A stretch of 33,672 nt of DNA. It comes from Hyphomicrobiales bacterium (GTDB taxonomy: Bacteria; Pseudomonadota; Alphaproteobacteria; Rhizobiales; Rhizobiaceae). Position numbers and translations under genes: made by a program. A model generated the notes under the pieces. That model searched no databases. It worked only from the letters and a program-made list of their open reading frames with translations, and was not told the origin of the DNA. The DNA lies in the NCBI GenBank assembly GCA_900468065.1, contig UBTA01000083.1, forward strand, positions 1-33,672, in the 5' to 3' direction. Shown here piece by piece: positions 17,082-25,482 of this stretch; the stretch's first letter is position 1, and every line of letters starts with the position of its first letter.

Positions 17082-17393
17082 GTGCTTTTTGGTCTGATTT
17101 TCATCGCTGCCACAGCCGCGACCAGCATCCCCGCCGCGCCAGAGCCGACCGCAGACGCAATGCAATCGGATCTGCAGACGGCCTATAGCTGCAAGGACAT
17201 TGACGGCCGCAAGGTGTGGAAGGGTGGACTTGCCTATTATATCCAGTCCTTCGTCTACGACGACGAAACAGCGGATGATACGGCGAATATGGCAACAGAC
17301 GCAGTCCTGCCCGAGGATAACACCCCTGAGACAATGCAGGAATTCGAGCAAGCCTGCCTGACCATGGCACCGACTGCGAGCACCAACAACTAA
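17082..17393 (+). CDS. small exported hypothetical protein
   Basis: A 103-residue frame from a GTG with AGAGG nine bases upstream. The N-terminus (MLFGLIFIAATAATSIPAAP) looks like a signal peptide. The mature part has two Cys residues (YSCKDIDG and EQACLTM) that could form a disulphide, and an acidic stretch (DDETADDTANMATD). No family recognised. A longer frame on the opposite strand covers the same bases, but its composition is rich in Cys and Arg and looks like a shadow. A terminator shared with the converging atp operon lies about 110 bases downstream. Confidence 0.5.
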   Translation: MLFGLIFIAATAATSIPAAPEPTADAMQSDLQTAYSCKDIDGRKVWKGGLAYYIQSFVYDDETADDTANMATDAVLPEDNTPETMQEFEQACLTMAPTASTNN

Positions 17394-17502
17394 GCGGGTT
17401 ACGTAAACTGGAGCCATTCTGCCGAAGAAACCGTCGGCTGGGCGTGGGCTGGCGGCTCGCCTCACGCTACTGCAATACGTGAATAGTTCTAACGAAAGAC
17501 AC

Positions 17503-17530
17503 AAAAAAGGCCGGCGCGAGCCAGCCTTTT
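17503..17530 (-). terminator. intrinsic terminator of the atp operon
   Basis: On the minus strand an 11-pair stem (AAAAGGCTGGC with GCCGGCCTTTT, one G-U pair, loop TCGC) is followed by a T-run, 23 bases after the atpF stop. The A-rich side makes it potentially bidirectional, which would also serve the converging small gene at 17082-17393. Confidence 0.88.
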
Positions 17531-17552
17531 CAAATCTTTATAATGCAGTCGA

Positions 17553-18044
17553 TCAGTTCAGGCGGGTCTTCACGTCGCTGATCGCCTTGGCGAACAGGGT
17601 TGCCTGGGTTGCCGCATCCGACTTTGCCGTGATGACGCTTTCGGCGGCAGCAATGGCGATATCGACGGCGGTGGCACGAACCGAGTTGATAGCGTCGGTT
17701 TCGGCCTGCTTGATCTTCTGTTCAGACAGAGCCGTGCGGCGAGCGACGAATTCGTCGGTCTTCTGCTTGGCTTCGGCCGTCAGCATTTCAGCTTCGCGTT
17801 CAGCAGCGGCAACAATGTTGGCGGCTTCTGCTTCGGCTTCCTTGCGCTTGCGCTGGTATTCGACCAGCAGGGCCTGAGCTTCAGCGCGCAGACGCTTGGC
17901 TTCGGCCAGTTCGTTGGTGATGCGGCCAGCGCGCTCGTCGAGCGACTTTGCCAGCATGCCCGGAACCTTCAGGTACACGATGAGAGCGAGGAAAAGCACC
18001 AAGCCGACTGTGGCCCAGAATGTGGCCAGTGAGGTCAAATCCAT
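17553..18044 (-). CDS. atpF: ATP synthase F0 subunit b
   Basis: A 163-residue peripheral-stalk subunit b. One N-terminal membrane helix (LATFWATVGLVLFLALIVYL) leads into a long charged, Ala/Glu/Lys-rich coiled coil (SLDERAGRITNELAEAKRLRAEAQALLVEYQRKRKEAEAEAAN and onward) that reaches the F1 head. The final KAISDVKTRLN is typical for the alphaproteobacterial subunit. The ATG at 18044 has AAGGAG close upstream, so the longer frame is rejected. It is the last gene of the atp run; the 10-base gap after the b' gene and the strong terminator show an operon end. Confidence 0.95.
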   Translation of the reverse strand: MDLTSLATFWATVGLVLFLALIVYLKVPGMLAKSLDERAGRITNELAEAKRLRAEAQALLVEYQRKRKEAEAEAANIVAAAEREAEMLTAEAKQKTDEFVARRTALSEQKIKQAETDAINSVRATAVDIAIAAAESVITAKSDAATQATLFAKAISDVKTRLN

Positions 18045-18054
18045 GATGCTCTCC

Positions 18055-18663
18055 TTACTTCGCCGATGCTTTGACCGCGGATGCGATCTCGGCCTTCGAT
18101 ACCTTGCCACCGATCAACTGCTCGACAACGGCGGTTGCAGTTTCCTCAGCGATCGCACCAACGTCGGCCAAAGCCTTCGTCTTGATATCGGCGATTCGGG
18201 CTTCGGCAGCGGAAATCTTGTTGTTCAGGCTGACTTCGACCGCAGTGCGATCGGCAGTTGCCTTTGCCTTTGCAGCTTCGCGCGCGGTAGACGCAATCGC
18301 GTTGCCCTTGGCCTTGGCAGCGGCCAGTTCCTGTTCATAGGCAGCAATGGCTGCATCCGCCTCTGCCTTCGAGCGTGCGGCATCGTCAAGGTCGCGTGCG
18401 ATCGTGTCGTTACGCGTCTCAAGAATGCTGCCGATGCGCGGCATGACGACCTTCGACATCAGAAGGTAGAAAAGACCGAAGGTAATCGCCAGCCAAAGAA
18501 GCTGCGATGCGAATGTCGAAGTATCGAAGGGCGGGAACACTCCCGAGCCATGTCCGCCTTCTTGGGCTACACCGGTTTCGGTGTGGACCTCGCCGGCAGC
18601 GGCGTCGTGGGTCACTGCGCCTTCGGTGGTGGTTGACTGGGCATATGCCGCGGTCACAAACAT
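18055..18663 (-). CDS. atpG: ATP synthase F0 subunit b'
   Basis: A 202-residue b' subunit, the second peripheral-stalk chain found in phototrophs and alphaproteobacteria, which pairs with b as a heterodimer. It has a longer, His/Gly-containing N-terminal extension ([31 protein letters not shown]), a membrane helix around [23 protein letters not shown], and a coiled coil starting [22 protein letters not shown]. The first residues [10 protein letters not shown] look like a short cleavable leader. The start at 18663 has GGAGGTGAGC directly upstream. The symbol is used inconsistently: atpF2, atpG and atpX are all in use for this subunit, and it must not be confused with the F1 gamma chain. Confidence 0.93.
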   Translation of the reverse strand: MFVTAAYAQSTTTEGAVTHDAAAGEVHTETGVAQEGGHGSGVFPPFDTSTFASQLLWLAITFGLFYLLMSKVVMPRIGSILETRNDTIARDLDDAARSKAEADAAIAAYEQELAAAKAKGNAIASTAREAAKAKATADRTAVEVSLNNKISAAEARIADIKTKALADVGAIAEETATAVVEQLIGGKVSKAEIASAVKASAK

Positions 18664-18734
18664 GCTCACCTCCAGGTGCACTCAGAAAAGATGCGGGCCG
18701 CAACCGAAATCGCGGCCCTGCCTTCAAGCCGAAC

Positions 18735-18962
18735 TTAGACGGCGAAAAGGAGAAGCAGTGCTACGAGCAGCGAGAAGATGCCCAGAGCTTCCGTAACGGC
18801 GAAGCCGAATACGAGACGGCCGAACTGGCTGTCTGCTGCCGACGGGTTGCGCAGGGCGCCCGACAGGTAGCTACCGAAAATGTTGCCGAGGCCGAGAGCC
18901 GTGCCGGCCATACCGAGGCAAGCGAGACCTGCGCCGATGTACTTTGCTGCTTCCGCGTCCAT
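18735..18962 (-). CDS. atpE: ATP synthase F0 subunit c
   Basis: A 75-residue hairpin of two membrane helices that forms the rotating c-ring. Helix 1 contains the glycine-rich AGAGLACLGMAGTALGLG, the polar loop is ALRNPSAADSQ, and helix 2 has the proton-carrying Glu58 in FAVTEALGIFSL. The Glu and the neighbouring residues indicate proton, not sodium, coupling (inference). AAGGAG lies eight bases before the ATG. It is placed between atpB and the b' gene, as usual for Rhizobiales. Confidence 0.97.
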   Translation of the reverse strand: MDAEAAKYIGAGLACLGMAGTALGLGNIFGSYLSGALRNPSAADSQFGRLVFGFAVTEALGIFSLLVALLLLFAV

Positions 18963-19044
18963 GATTTTCTCCTTCGAAATGGTTGTTGCGGCTAACTTTG
19001 GTGCCTTGGCCTGTCGAAACAGGCTAGGCCCACGACTTTATTCC

Positions 19045-19806
19045 TTAGTGTCCGCCCGGATGCACTGCGTCATTGAGGTACATGCAAGTCAGCACCGCAA
19101 AGACATAGGCCTGGAGGAAGGAAACGAGGAATTCGAGACCCGTGAGGGCCACGGTCATGATGAGCGGAAGGATCGCACCACCGATGCCCAGCGCGCCGAG
19201 GGTTCCGAGCGAGGCGACGAAGCCTGCGAACACTTTCAGCGTGATATGGCCGGCCAGCATGTTCGCAAAGAGACGAACCGAAAGGCTGATCGGACGGGAC
19301 AGGAAGGAGATCACTTCGATTGCAATAACCAAAGGCAGAAGGATACCGGGTACGCCAGAGGGCACGAACACATTGAGGAAGCCAAGGCCGTGCTTATAGA
19401 AACCGTAGACCAGAACAGTGCCGATGACGAAGAGCGCAAGCGCAAAGGTCACGACGATCTGGCTGGTAACAGTGAAAAAGTAGGGAATCATGCCGAGCAT
19501 GTTTGCTGTCAGGATGAACATGAACAGCGAGAACACCATCGGGAAGAATTTCATGCCGTGGGAGCCGGCGCCTTCGCGCAGCATCGAGGCGATGAATTGA
19601 TAGGAAATCTCGGAGACGGACTGCATGCGGCCGGGAACCAAGCTGCGTGTCGACGTCGTGAAGTAGAGGAATGCAGTGGCCACGGCCAGCGTTGCCACCA
19701 TGAACAGCGATGCATTGGTGAAAGAGAAATCAATACCGCCAATTTCGATCGGAATGATCTTGTTGACCACAAACTGGTGTACCGGATCTACCTTATCGCC
19801 TGCCAC
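19045..19806 (-). CDS. atpB: ATP synthase F0 subunit a
   Basis: The 253-residue stator subunit a that forms the two proton half-channels against the c-ring. The essential Arg is in [48 protein letters not shown] and the C-terminal [30 protein letters not shown] are typical. It has five or six hydrophobic segments. The start is a GTG ([12 protein letters not shown]) preceded by GAGAGAGAG, 63 bases after atpI. Non-ATG starts and purine-rich sites may set its lower stoichiometry relative to subunit c. Confidence 0.96.
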   Translation of the reverse strand: MAGDKVDPVHQFVVNKIIPIEIGGIDFSFTNASLFMVATLAVATAFLYFTTSTRSLVPGRMQSVSEISYQFIASMLREGAGSHGMKFFPMVFSLFMFILTANMLGMIPYFFTVTSQIVVTFALALFVIGTVLVYGFYKHGLGFLNVFVPSGVPGILLPLVIAIEVISFLSRPISLSVRLFANMLAGHITLKVFAGFVASLGTLGALGIGGAILPLIMTVALTGLEFLVSFLQAYVFAVLTCMYLNDAVHPGGH

Positions 19807-19869
19807 AGCCGCTCTCTCTCGTTACTAACCGCCAAGGGGCGGATATTTCAACCTGCGACAACAGCGTGT

Positions 19870-20235
19870 TTACGCGTCATCACTCTTGTTCTTGATGCCC
19901 TTGCCCAACTGATCCGCGGGATGAGGCGCTGCCACCATGCCCGCCGAACGCAGGACGTTCAGCACACCGGCACAAAAACCAAGCAGGAGAAGTATGATCA
20001 TCCCCCACGGCCCTGTACCCGCAAAATGGTCCAAAAGATAGCCCAGAAGTGTACCGACAATGATCGCCGCCACAAATTCGCTCGAAAGCTTTATAGCGAC
20101 CTGATAGCCCTTGCGGTTCTGCGCAGCGCGCGCTTCATCCGCAGCGTATTTCGGATCTTCCTTGCGCTTTTCAGACAGCTCGGACCCGAGGCGTTTCAGC
20201 CGATCTTCCAGACCCTCTTTCCGGTTATCCGTCAT
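19870..20235 (-). CDS. atpI: ATP synthase assembly protein AtpI
   Basis: A 121-residue protein with a charged N-terminal third (MTDNRKEGLEDRLKRLGSELSEKRKED) and two membrane helices (SSEFVAAIIVGTLLGYLLDHF and GMIILLLLGFCAGVLNVLRSAG), the shape of AtpI. It helps c-ring assembly and may affect magnesium handling. It is the first gene of the operon. The start at 20235 has GGGAGGAC directly upstream. The frame extends further upstream, but those residues are unlike the family. Confidence 0.93.
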   Translation of the reverse strand: MTDNRKEGLEDRLKRLGSELSEKRKEDPKYAADEARAAQNRKGYQVAIKLSSEFVAAIIVGTLLGYLLDHFAGTGPWGMIILLLLGFCAGVLNVLRSAGMVAAPHPADQLGKGIKNKSDDA

Positions 20236-20339
20236 GTGGCGTCCTCCCTTTTGCTGCCCGTCACGGTGATAAACCATGAGCTTGGTCACACAAAGGCCGG
20301 ATTTGAAGCCACCGCTCGGCCCGTTCTGAAGTCGGCCGC

Positions 20340-20368
20340 AACATAGTTTTAGGGGCCTGCATAGTCAA
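20340..20368 (-). promoter_or_regulatory. sigma-70-type promoter of the atp operon
   Basis: On the minus strand TTGACT (20368-20363), preceded by C, is separated by exactly 17 bases from TATGTT (20345-20340). This fits the rhizobial CTTGAC-N17 pattern. Initiation would fall near 20333, leaving about 98 bases of leader before atpI. No T-run or operator-like repeat was seen in that leader. Confidence 0.7.
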
Positions 20369-20526
20369 GGCACCTACAGCCCTTGTTAGGGCACAATATT
20401 ATTGAATAAAAACATTGATTTAGACGATGAAAGCGAAGACTGGGCCGGATTCGCCGGGAATCACCTGGGGCTTTGCCGGACCATCACAGGAATGAGTCCG
20501 CCCGGCCGCTGCCAATATGCAGGCTA

Positions 20527-21705
20527 TCAGCTCCAGCCGCCGCCATAGGTGCGGTAGAAGATATGCTTGCCGATCTGGGAGACCCGCTTCATCGTCGGAC
20601 CCCAGTCAGGCTTCACATACGTCGCGTGGTAATGCGTCGCGGAGCCGACTTCCGGGAACCAGATCTTGCCGGCAGTGACCGCAAGGGCGATCTCCTTGGC
20701 CGTCGCCCAAGCGGAGCGCGACCAGACGATATCGGGAATGCGGTCGCAGGCAAACGAGAACTGGCAACGGTTGTACCAGCCCTTGTTCTGATAGACGACG
20801 CCGCAGATCGTCGACGGATAGGCGGGGTTGCGGACGCGGTTGAGAATGACCTGGGCGACGGCCGCCTGGCCCTTCATCGTTTCGCCACGCGATTCGAAAT
20901 AGATGCCCGATGTCAGGCATTTCTGTTCCGCCTCGGAAAAAACGCCAGCAGGCAGCGGATTGGCGGCCCAGGCATGATCTTCAGGCGCGATATCGGGAAT
21001 GAAACGGCCAGCGGTCTTGTTTTCCCGCAGGATCGAATCGAACGGCGACTGGCGAGAGTAGTCAGGCTCGGCCGGTGCGTAGGCCGTGGCCAGAATATCG
21101 GCCGACTGGTTGGTCACCAGGCTGGCCAGCATCGGCGACATGCCGGGATCGATCTTCGGTGCCTTCTTCTTGTAGAAAGCCGTGGCGATCTTGATTTCCT
21201 TGCCCTTGATCGCGGACTTGGAAAAGACCATCCGCTCCTCGGTGTCGAACAAAGGGTCGGTCAACGAGCTGGTGCGCTGCAGGATGGAGCCTGCGGTAAA
21301 ATCCTTCGGCGGCGTCACCGGCGCAACGGCGATGATGCGGCCCTTCTTGTCCTTGCGGTTGACCCGGTCTTCATCCGTGCGGGGATCGGCCTGTTTCTGC
21401 TCGGCGGTCAGAGAGACCTTGCCACCGCCCGGCATGTCGATCCCTGCCCCGTCGCCAATCGCACCGGTGATGACCGGATCGTTGAAGACCATCTCGACCT
21501 CGTGCAGCGAGCCTGCCGGCGAGCGGGTCATGTGCATGCGCCAGCGTTCGCCGCCTCGGTTGATACCGGAGAGGAAGGTTGCGAGATCGGAATGGGCGGA
21601 CACAGAGGGAAAGCCGACGAAGAGACCGATGCCAAGCATCAAGGGGGCAGTCCAGCGCGCAGACGGCAAACCGGACGGGAAACGCAACACTTTACTCTTA
21701 CGCAC
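20527..21705 (-). CDS. SleB-type cell wall hydrolase
   Basis: A 392-residue exported protein. An N-terminal signal or anchor (TAPLMLGIGLFVGFPSVSA) is followed by a long low-similarity region with a basic stretch, and then a C-terminal Hydrolase_2/SleB domain of about 130 residues. That domain has the catalytic Glu in LTSGIYFESRGET, then MKGQAAVAQVILNRVRNPAYPSTICGVVYQ, CQFSFACD, GKIWFPEVGSATHYHATYVKPDW. The family cleaves peptidoglycan glycan strands. The start is probably the GTG at 21705, since GGAG lies eight bases upstream; a TTG at 21750 is possible. It is flanked by the atp promoter region and a palindromic element, so it is likely a single-gene unit. Confidence 0.9.
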   Translation of the reverse strand: MRKSKVLRFPSGLPSARWTAPLMLGIGLFVGFPSVSAHSDLATFLSGINRGGERWRMHMTRSPAGSLHEVEMVFNDPVITGAIGDGAGIDMPGGGKVSLTAEQKQADPRTDEDRVNRKDKKGRIIAVAPVTPPKDFTAGSILQRTSSLTDPLFDTEERMVFSKSAIKGKEIKIATAFYKKKAPKIDPGMSPMLASLVTNQSADILATAYAPAEPDYSRQSPFDSILRENKTAGRFIPDIAPEDHAWAANPLPAGVFSEAEQKCLTSGIYFESRGETMKGQAAVAQVILNRVRNPAYPSTICGVVYQNKGWYNRCQFSFACDRIPDIVWSRSAWATAKEIALAVTAGKIWFPEVGSATHYHATYVKPDWGPTMKRVSQIGKHIFYRTYGGGWS

Positions 21706-21949
21706 CAACCGTACTCCACGCACTGACAGACGCGGGTCTCCATCCGGCAAAAAATACCCGGACCGTCTTTCCCCGCGGAAGTGAATCGGACAAGCGATGA
21801 CGTCGCGTTCAATCGCGCGTTTACCGCTTCAACTGCCCTGACAATGAAGCATTAACCTTGATGGTTGGTTAATAACGTCGGCCCGGAATGCGGCGTCTGG
21901 AGTCGGCAAATCCTTGAAAACGGTTCTTTGGCGAGAGCGGCACGCCACT

Positions 21950-22071
21950 CTCCGTCTTCCTCGCCCTTGTGGCGGAGACCCAGTGACCCGACGTCTGTCG
22001 GGTCAAGAGCCTCTTTCAGCCCAAGGACTTGGGCTGGCTGGATCTCTGTGACAAGCACAGAGATGACGGAG
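21950..22071. repeat. mosaic palindromic intergenic element (RIME-like)
   Basis: Two 34-base arms (21950-21983 and 22038-22071) are inverted relative to each other with 24 of 34 positions matching. Inside lie perfect nine-pair hairpins: TGACCCGAC with GTCGGGTCA (21984-22005) and CAGCCCAAG with CTTGGGCTG (22017-22036). A third perfect one, ATCTCTGTG with CACAGAGAT (22042-22064), lies in the right arm. Such dense, modular palindromes are typical of rhizobial intergenic mosaic elements such as RIME; family membership is inferred. It sits between the cell wall hydrolase and kup genes. Nothing else was recognised in the 461-base gap 21706-22166 except a weak six-pair hairpin (22109-22134) just after the kup stop. 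Confidence 0.75.
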
Positions 22072-22166
22072 ATTTGGGTGTCGCTGGATTTCCCAAGTGA
22101 CCCGCCAGCTGCTGAGAAATAGCTTCGGCAGCAGTCTGTTACAATCCCAAACTACTTCAACGGCGA

Positions 22167-24068
22167 TCAGATGATGACGTGCGAACCCAGTTCCACCACG
22201 CGGTTGGTCGGCAGGCGGAAATAGTCGGAGGGGTCAATGGCCGCATTGGCAAGGCCGATGAACAGCCTGTCCTGCCAGTGCGGCATGCCCGACTGTGCAT
22301 CCGGCACCAGCTTGCGCCGGCCCAGATAGAAGGAGGTCGACATGATGTCGAACTTCAAACCGGTCTTGCGAAACAGGCCAAGGGCCTGCGAGACATTCTG
22401 GGTTTCCATATAGCCGAAGCGCATTTCCAAGAGGCTGAAGCGCTCCGACAGGCTGCTTGCCGTCACGCGTTGGTCCTTGGGCACCACCGGCGTATTCAAC
22501 GTGCGGATCGTCAGGATGAAGTTCTGCGCATGCAGCACGTGATTGTGCTTGATGTTGTGCAGAAGCGCCGCCGGCGTCGATTCCGGATCGCTGGTCAGGA
22601 AGATTGCTGTTCCCGGCACCGAGACCGGCGCATGTTCGCTCTTGCGCTCGATCGATTTGACGAAGGAGGCGAGCGGAATGTCGGTATGCCGCGTCTTGTC
22701 ATGCAGGATCTTGGTGCCGCGCCGCCATGTCCACATGATAACGATGATCGCCGCGGCAATCAGCACCGGCACGTAACCGCCGTCGTGGATTTTCAGCATG
22801 TTGGCGCCGAAGAAGATCATTTCGAGCATGAGCAGCGGCAGGAGCGTGCCGATCGCCAGATAGAGCGGCCACCGCCAGCGCACCCGGACGAACTCATAGG
22901 CCAGGAACGTATCGACGACCATCGCGCCGGTGACGGAGATGCCATAGGCGGTCGCCAGCGATTCGGACGAGCCGAAGACGAAGACCAGCAGCATGACGCC
23001 GAACATCAGGAGCATGTTGACGTTGGGAAGATAAATCTGGCCAGTCTGAGTTTCGGATGTGTGGAAGATCGCCATGCGCGGCAGGAAACCGAGATGGATC
23101 GCCTGGCGGGTCAGCGAGAAGGCACCGGTAATGACAGCCTGGGCGGCGATGATCGTGGCGCAGGTGGCCAATATAACCACCGGCAACAAGGCCCATTCCG
23201 GGAACATCAGGTAGAACGGATCGGACATCGCTTCCGGATGTTTCAGAACCAGAGCGCCCTGTCCCAGATAGTTCAGCGCCAGGGCTGGAAAGACGAGGCC
23301 GATCCACGCCCACTGGATGGGCTTGCGGCCAAAATGGCCAAGGTCGGCGTAAAGCGCCTCGGCACCAGTGACCGTCAGGAACACTGCTCCAAGGACGACA
23401 ATGCCGACGTAGCCGGCGTGTATCAGGAAATGAACCGCATAATAGGGGTTGAACGCTGCCAGGATACCGTAGTCATCGGTGATGTGGCTCACACCGGCGA
23501 CGGCCAGAACAATGAACCACAGAGCCATGATCGGGCCGAAGAATTTTGACACCGCCGCCGTGCCGCGCGATTGCACGGCAAACAGCAAGAGCAGGATGAC
23601 CACCGAGATCGGCACCACATAGGGCGATAGCGTCGGGGTGACGAGCTTGAGACCTTCGACGGCGGACAGAACCGAGAGTGCCGGCGCGATGATCGCGTCG
23701 CCGATGAACAAAGCTGCGCCGGCGATACCGAGGAAAAACAGCCGGTTGGCCCGCTTGCTGGAATATTTCATCAACAGCGCCAGCAGCGACAGCGTGCCGC
23801 CTTCGCCGTTGTTGTCGGCCCGCAGCAGGAACAGCACGTATTTCAGAGTAACGATGATGGTCAGCGTCCAGATCATCAGCGAAATCAGACCGATGATCTC
23901 AAGACGGGTCACGCCATCAGCGGAAACCGGACGCAGCGCTTCGCGGAACGCATAAAGCGGGCTGGTGCCGATATCGCCATAGACAACGCCGATTGAACCA
24001 AGGGACAGAGCCAGAAGCTTCCGTATTTCCTTGTCGCGCGTCCCCGGTTGAGCTGCAGAATGAGACAT
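22167..24068 (-). CDS. kup: potassium uptake protein Kup
   Basis: A 633-residue KUP/HAK/KT potassium-proton symporter with about 12 membrane helices and a C-terminal cytoplasmic domain. Signature segments are [99 protein letters not shown] and [11 protein letters not shown]. Extra segments include [33 protein letters not shown] and [17 protein letters not shown]. The length is normal. The start at 24068 ([16 protein letters not shown]) fits the family; the ribosome site is weak. Its start lies 17 bases after the corA stop, so the two are probably one transcript, pairing potassium with magnesium transport. Confidence 0.96.
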   Translation of the reverse strand: MSHSAAQPGTRDKEIRKLLALSLGSIGVVYGDIGTSPLYAFREALRPVSADGVTRLEIIGLISLMIWTLTIIVTLKYVLFLLRADNNGEGGTLSLLALLMKYSSKRANRLFFLGIAGAALFIGDAIIAPALSVLSAVEGLKLVTPTLSPYVVPISVVILLLLFAVQSRGTAAVSKFFGPIMALWFIVLAVAGVSHITDDYGILAAFNPYYAVHFLIHAGYVGIVVLGAVFLTVTGAEALYADLGHFGRKPIQWAWIGLVFPALALNYLGQGALVLKHPEAMSDPFYLMFPEWALLPVVILATCATIIAAQAVITGAFSLTRQAIHLGFLPRMAIFHTSETQTGQIYLPNVNMLLMFGVMLLVFVFGSSESLATAYGISVTGAMVVDTFLAYEFVRVRWRWPLYLAIGTLLPLLMLEMIFFGANMLKIHDGGYVPVLIAAAIIVIMWTWRRGTKILHDKTRHTDIPLASFVKSIERKSEHAPVSVPGTAIFLTSDPESTPAALLHNIKHNHVLHAQNFILTIRTLNTPVVPKDQRVTASSLSERFSLLEMRFGYMETQNVSQALGLFRKTGLKFDIMSTSFYLGRRKLVPDAQSGMPHWQDRLFIGLANAAIDPSDYFRLPTNRVVELGSHVII

Positions 24069-24085
24069 CTGAATATTTCGGGCTC

Positions 24086-25063
24086 TCAGAGCCAGCCTTT
24101 CCAGCGAAAGAAGTAGTAGGGGACGATGGCTGAAATCACCATGCCGATCACGGCCATGGGATAACCGAACGCCCATTTCAGTTCAGGCATGAAATCGAAG
24201 TTCATGCCGTAAAGCGAAGCAACGAGGGTCGGCGGGAGAAAGACGACCGCTGCAATCGAGAAAATCTTGATGATGGCGTTCTGTTCGACGTTGATCAGCC
24301 CGAGGGACGCATCCAAGAGGAAAGTGATATTTCCCGAGATGAACGAGGCATGTTCCGACAGCGACTGGATATCGCGCGAAATTGTCCGACAGAGCTCCTT
24401 GGTCTCCTTGTTCTCCTGCACCGACGGGACGGTATAGAGAAATGTCAGGACGCGGGAGAGCGAAGCCAGACTGTCACGAGTCTTGGCCACCAGCCGGTGA
24501 TGCGACGCCACATCCATCAGCTTGGCTTCAAGATAATGTGGCGGCCGGCGCTTGCCGACTGGGCGATCCCCGAAGACTTGCAACGACAAGCCATCGATCC
24601 GGGCAACGGCAATTTCGAGAATCTCGGCGGTCCGGTCGACGATGGTTTCGAACAGCCGCGTCACCAGGACCGTTCCCGTCGCGCATCCGCCGGGAATGCG
24701 GTGCATCGCGGCCGTGAACAGATCGAAGGCCTTGGGCTCGTCGTAACGGATGGTGATCAGCAGGCCCTTGCTCAGTACGAAGGCGACATCGGCCAATTCC
24801 GGGTGTCCGCTTTCGGCCTTGCAGACCAGCGAGGCGGTCATGAACACGGCGTCCTTGGCGGTATAGAGACGGCTGGACGGTTCGATGTCCTTCAGGTCGT
24901 CGCGGGTCGGCACGTCGATGCCGAGAAAACCTTCGACCAGAAGGTCTTCGGCCTTGTCGGGGCGCAGCATGTCGATCCAGACCACATCGGACGGCAGGGA
25001 CGCGGGCGGCTGCGCCGCGTTGATAATCACGGCTTCGCCATTGTCGCGATAGGCAGTAATCAT
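24086..25063 (-). CDS. corA: CorA-type divalent cation transporter
   Basis: A 325-residue CorA family magnesium/cobalt channel. A cytoplasmic N-terminal alpha/beta domain ([37 protein letters not shown]) leads into long helices. Two C-terminal membrane segments follow, with the signature YGMNF in [16 protein letters not shown], which forms the selectivity filter. The C-terminus is a charged [13 protein letters not shown]. The start at 25063 ([14 protein letters not shown]) has AAGG upstream; the 20 extra residues from 25123 are Arg-rich and unlike the family. It is the first gene before kup. Confidence 0.95.
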   Translation of the reverse strand: MITAYRDNGEAVIINAAQPPASLPSDVVWIDMLRPDKAEDLLVEGFLGIDVPTRDDLKDIEPSSRLYTAKDAVFMTASLVCKAESGHPELADVAFVLSKGLLITIRYDEPKAFDLFTAAMHRIPGGCATGTVLVTRLFETIVDRTAEILEIAVARIDGLSLQVFGDRPVGKRRPPHYLEAKLMDVASHHRLVAKTRDSLASLSRVLTFLYTVPSVQENKETKELCRTISRDIQSLSEHASFISGNITFLLDASLGLINVEQNAIIKIFSIAAVVFLPPTLVASLYGMNFDFMPELKWAFGYPMAVIGMVISAIVPYYFFRWKGWL

Positions 25064-25482
25064 GCTGCGGACCTTGCGCGCCAACCAGCGGCGCAGGCGC
25101 GAGTTATCACCATATCGCTGCAACGACGGACGATAACAGGAGCCGGACTATGGCGAACCGGAACCAACCGGCCGTATGACATCAAAGCTGCGCGCGGCAG
25201 ATCCATATGGAAACTCTCGTCGTTAACGACAAACCCTCAAACGGTCATCACGGTCATGCGGAGCCCGACGGAGGGCAGCACCGCTGGTGCAGCCTTGCGG
25301 ATGCGGGGAGGCATATGGAACAAGGCACACTTAAAATCAATGCAGAAAGTGGCAAAGCGCCACAATGTCGCCTAAAGACTTAACGACGCTCGCCGCCCGA
25401 ATGTCAACAGCCAGCCTTTGCGGGTCCGGTTTTCCGCTGCCGGCGCTGCGGACATCAGCGACCGGCTGGTTTCTTCGGTGCC
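25064..25482 (-). other. corA upstream region with candidate promoter and long leader
   Basis: This 419-base gap between mrp and corA holds a minus-strand TTGACA (25407-25402) with GTTAAG 17 bases downstream, a fair -35 with a poor -10. If used, the corA leader would be about 310 bases, long enough for magnesium-sensing structure. A small hairpin GTGGC/GCCAC (25349-25363) lies near its start and could instead be the end signal of mrp. A 58-codon plus-strand frame (25207-25383) starting METLVVNDKPSNGHHGH is open, but it has no ribosome site or recognisable family. Confidence 0.35.

Noticed and set aside
17037-17504. 155-codon minus-strand frame downstream of the atp operon
   Set aside because: It has Cys- and Arg-rich composition without domain features, overlaps the atp terminator, and is opposite a frame with a signal peptide.
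18880-20346. 488-codon plus-strand frame
   Set aside because: It runs antisense to atpE, atpB and atpI.
21865-22122. 85-codon plus-strand frame between the hydrolase and kup genes
   Set aside because: It runs through the palindromic element, which explains the open frame; there is no ribosome site or family.
22179-23549. 456-codon plus-strand frame
   Set aside because: It is antisense to kup, and its high His, Arg and Gln content is typical of a shadow.
25207-25383. 58-codon frame starting METLVVNDKPSNG
   Set aside because: It has no ribosome site and no recognisable family; the region is better explained as corA upstream DNA. Kept only as a remark.
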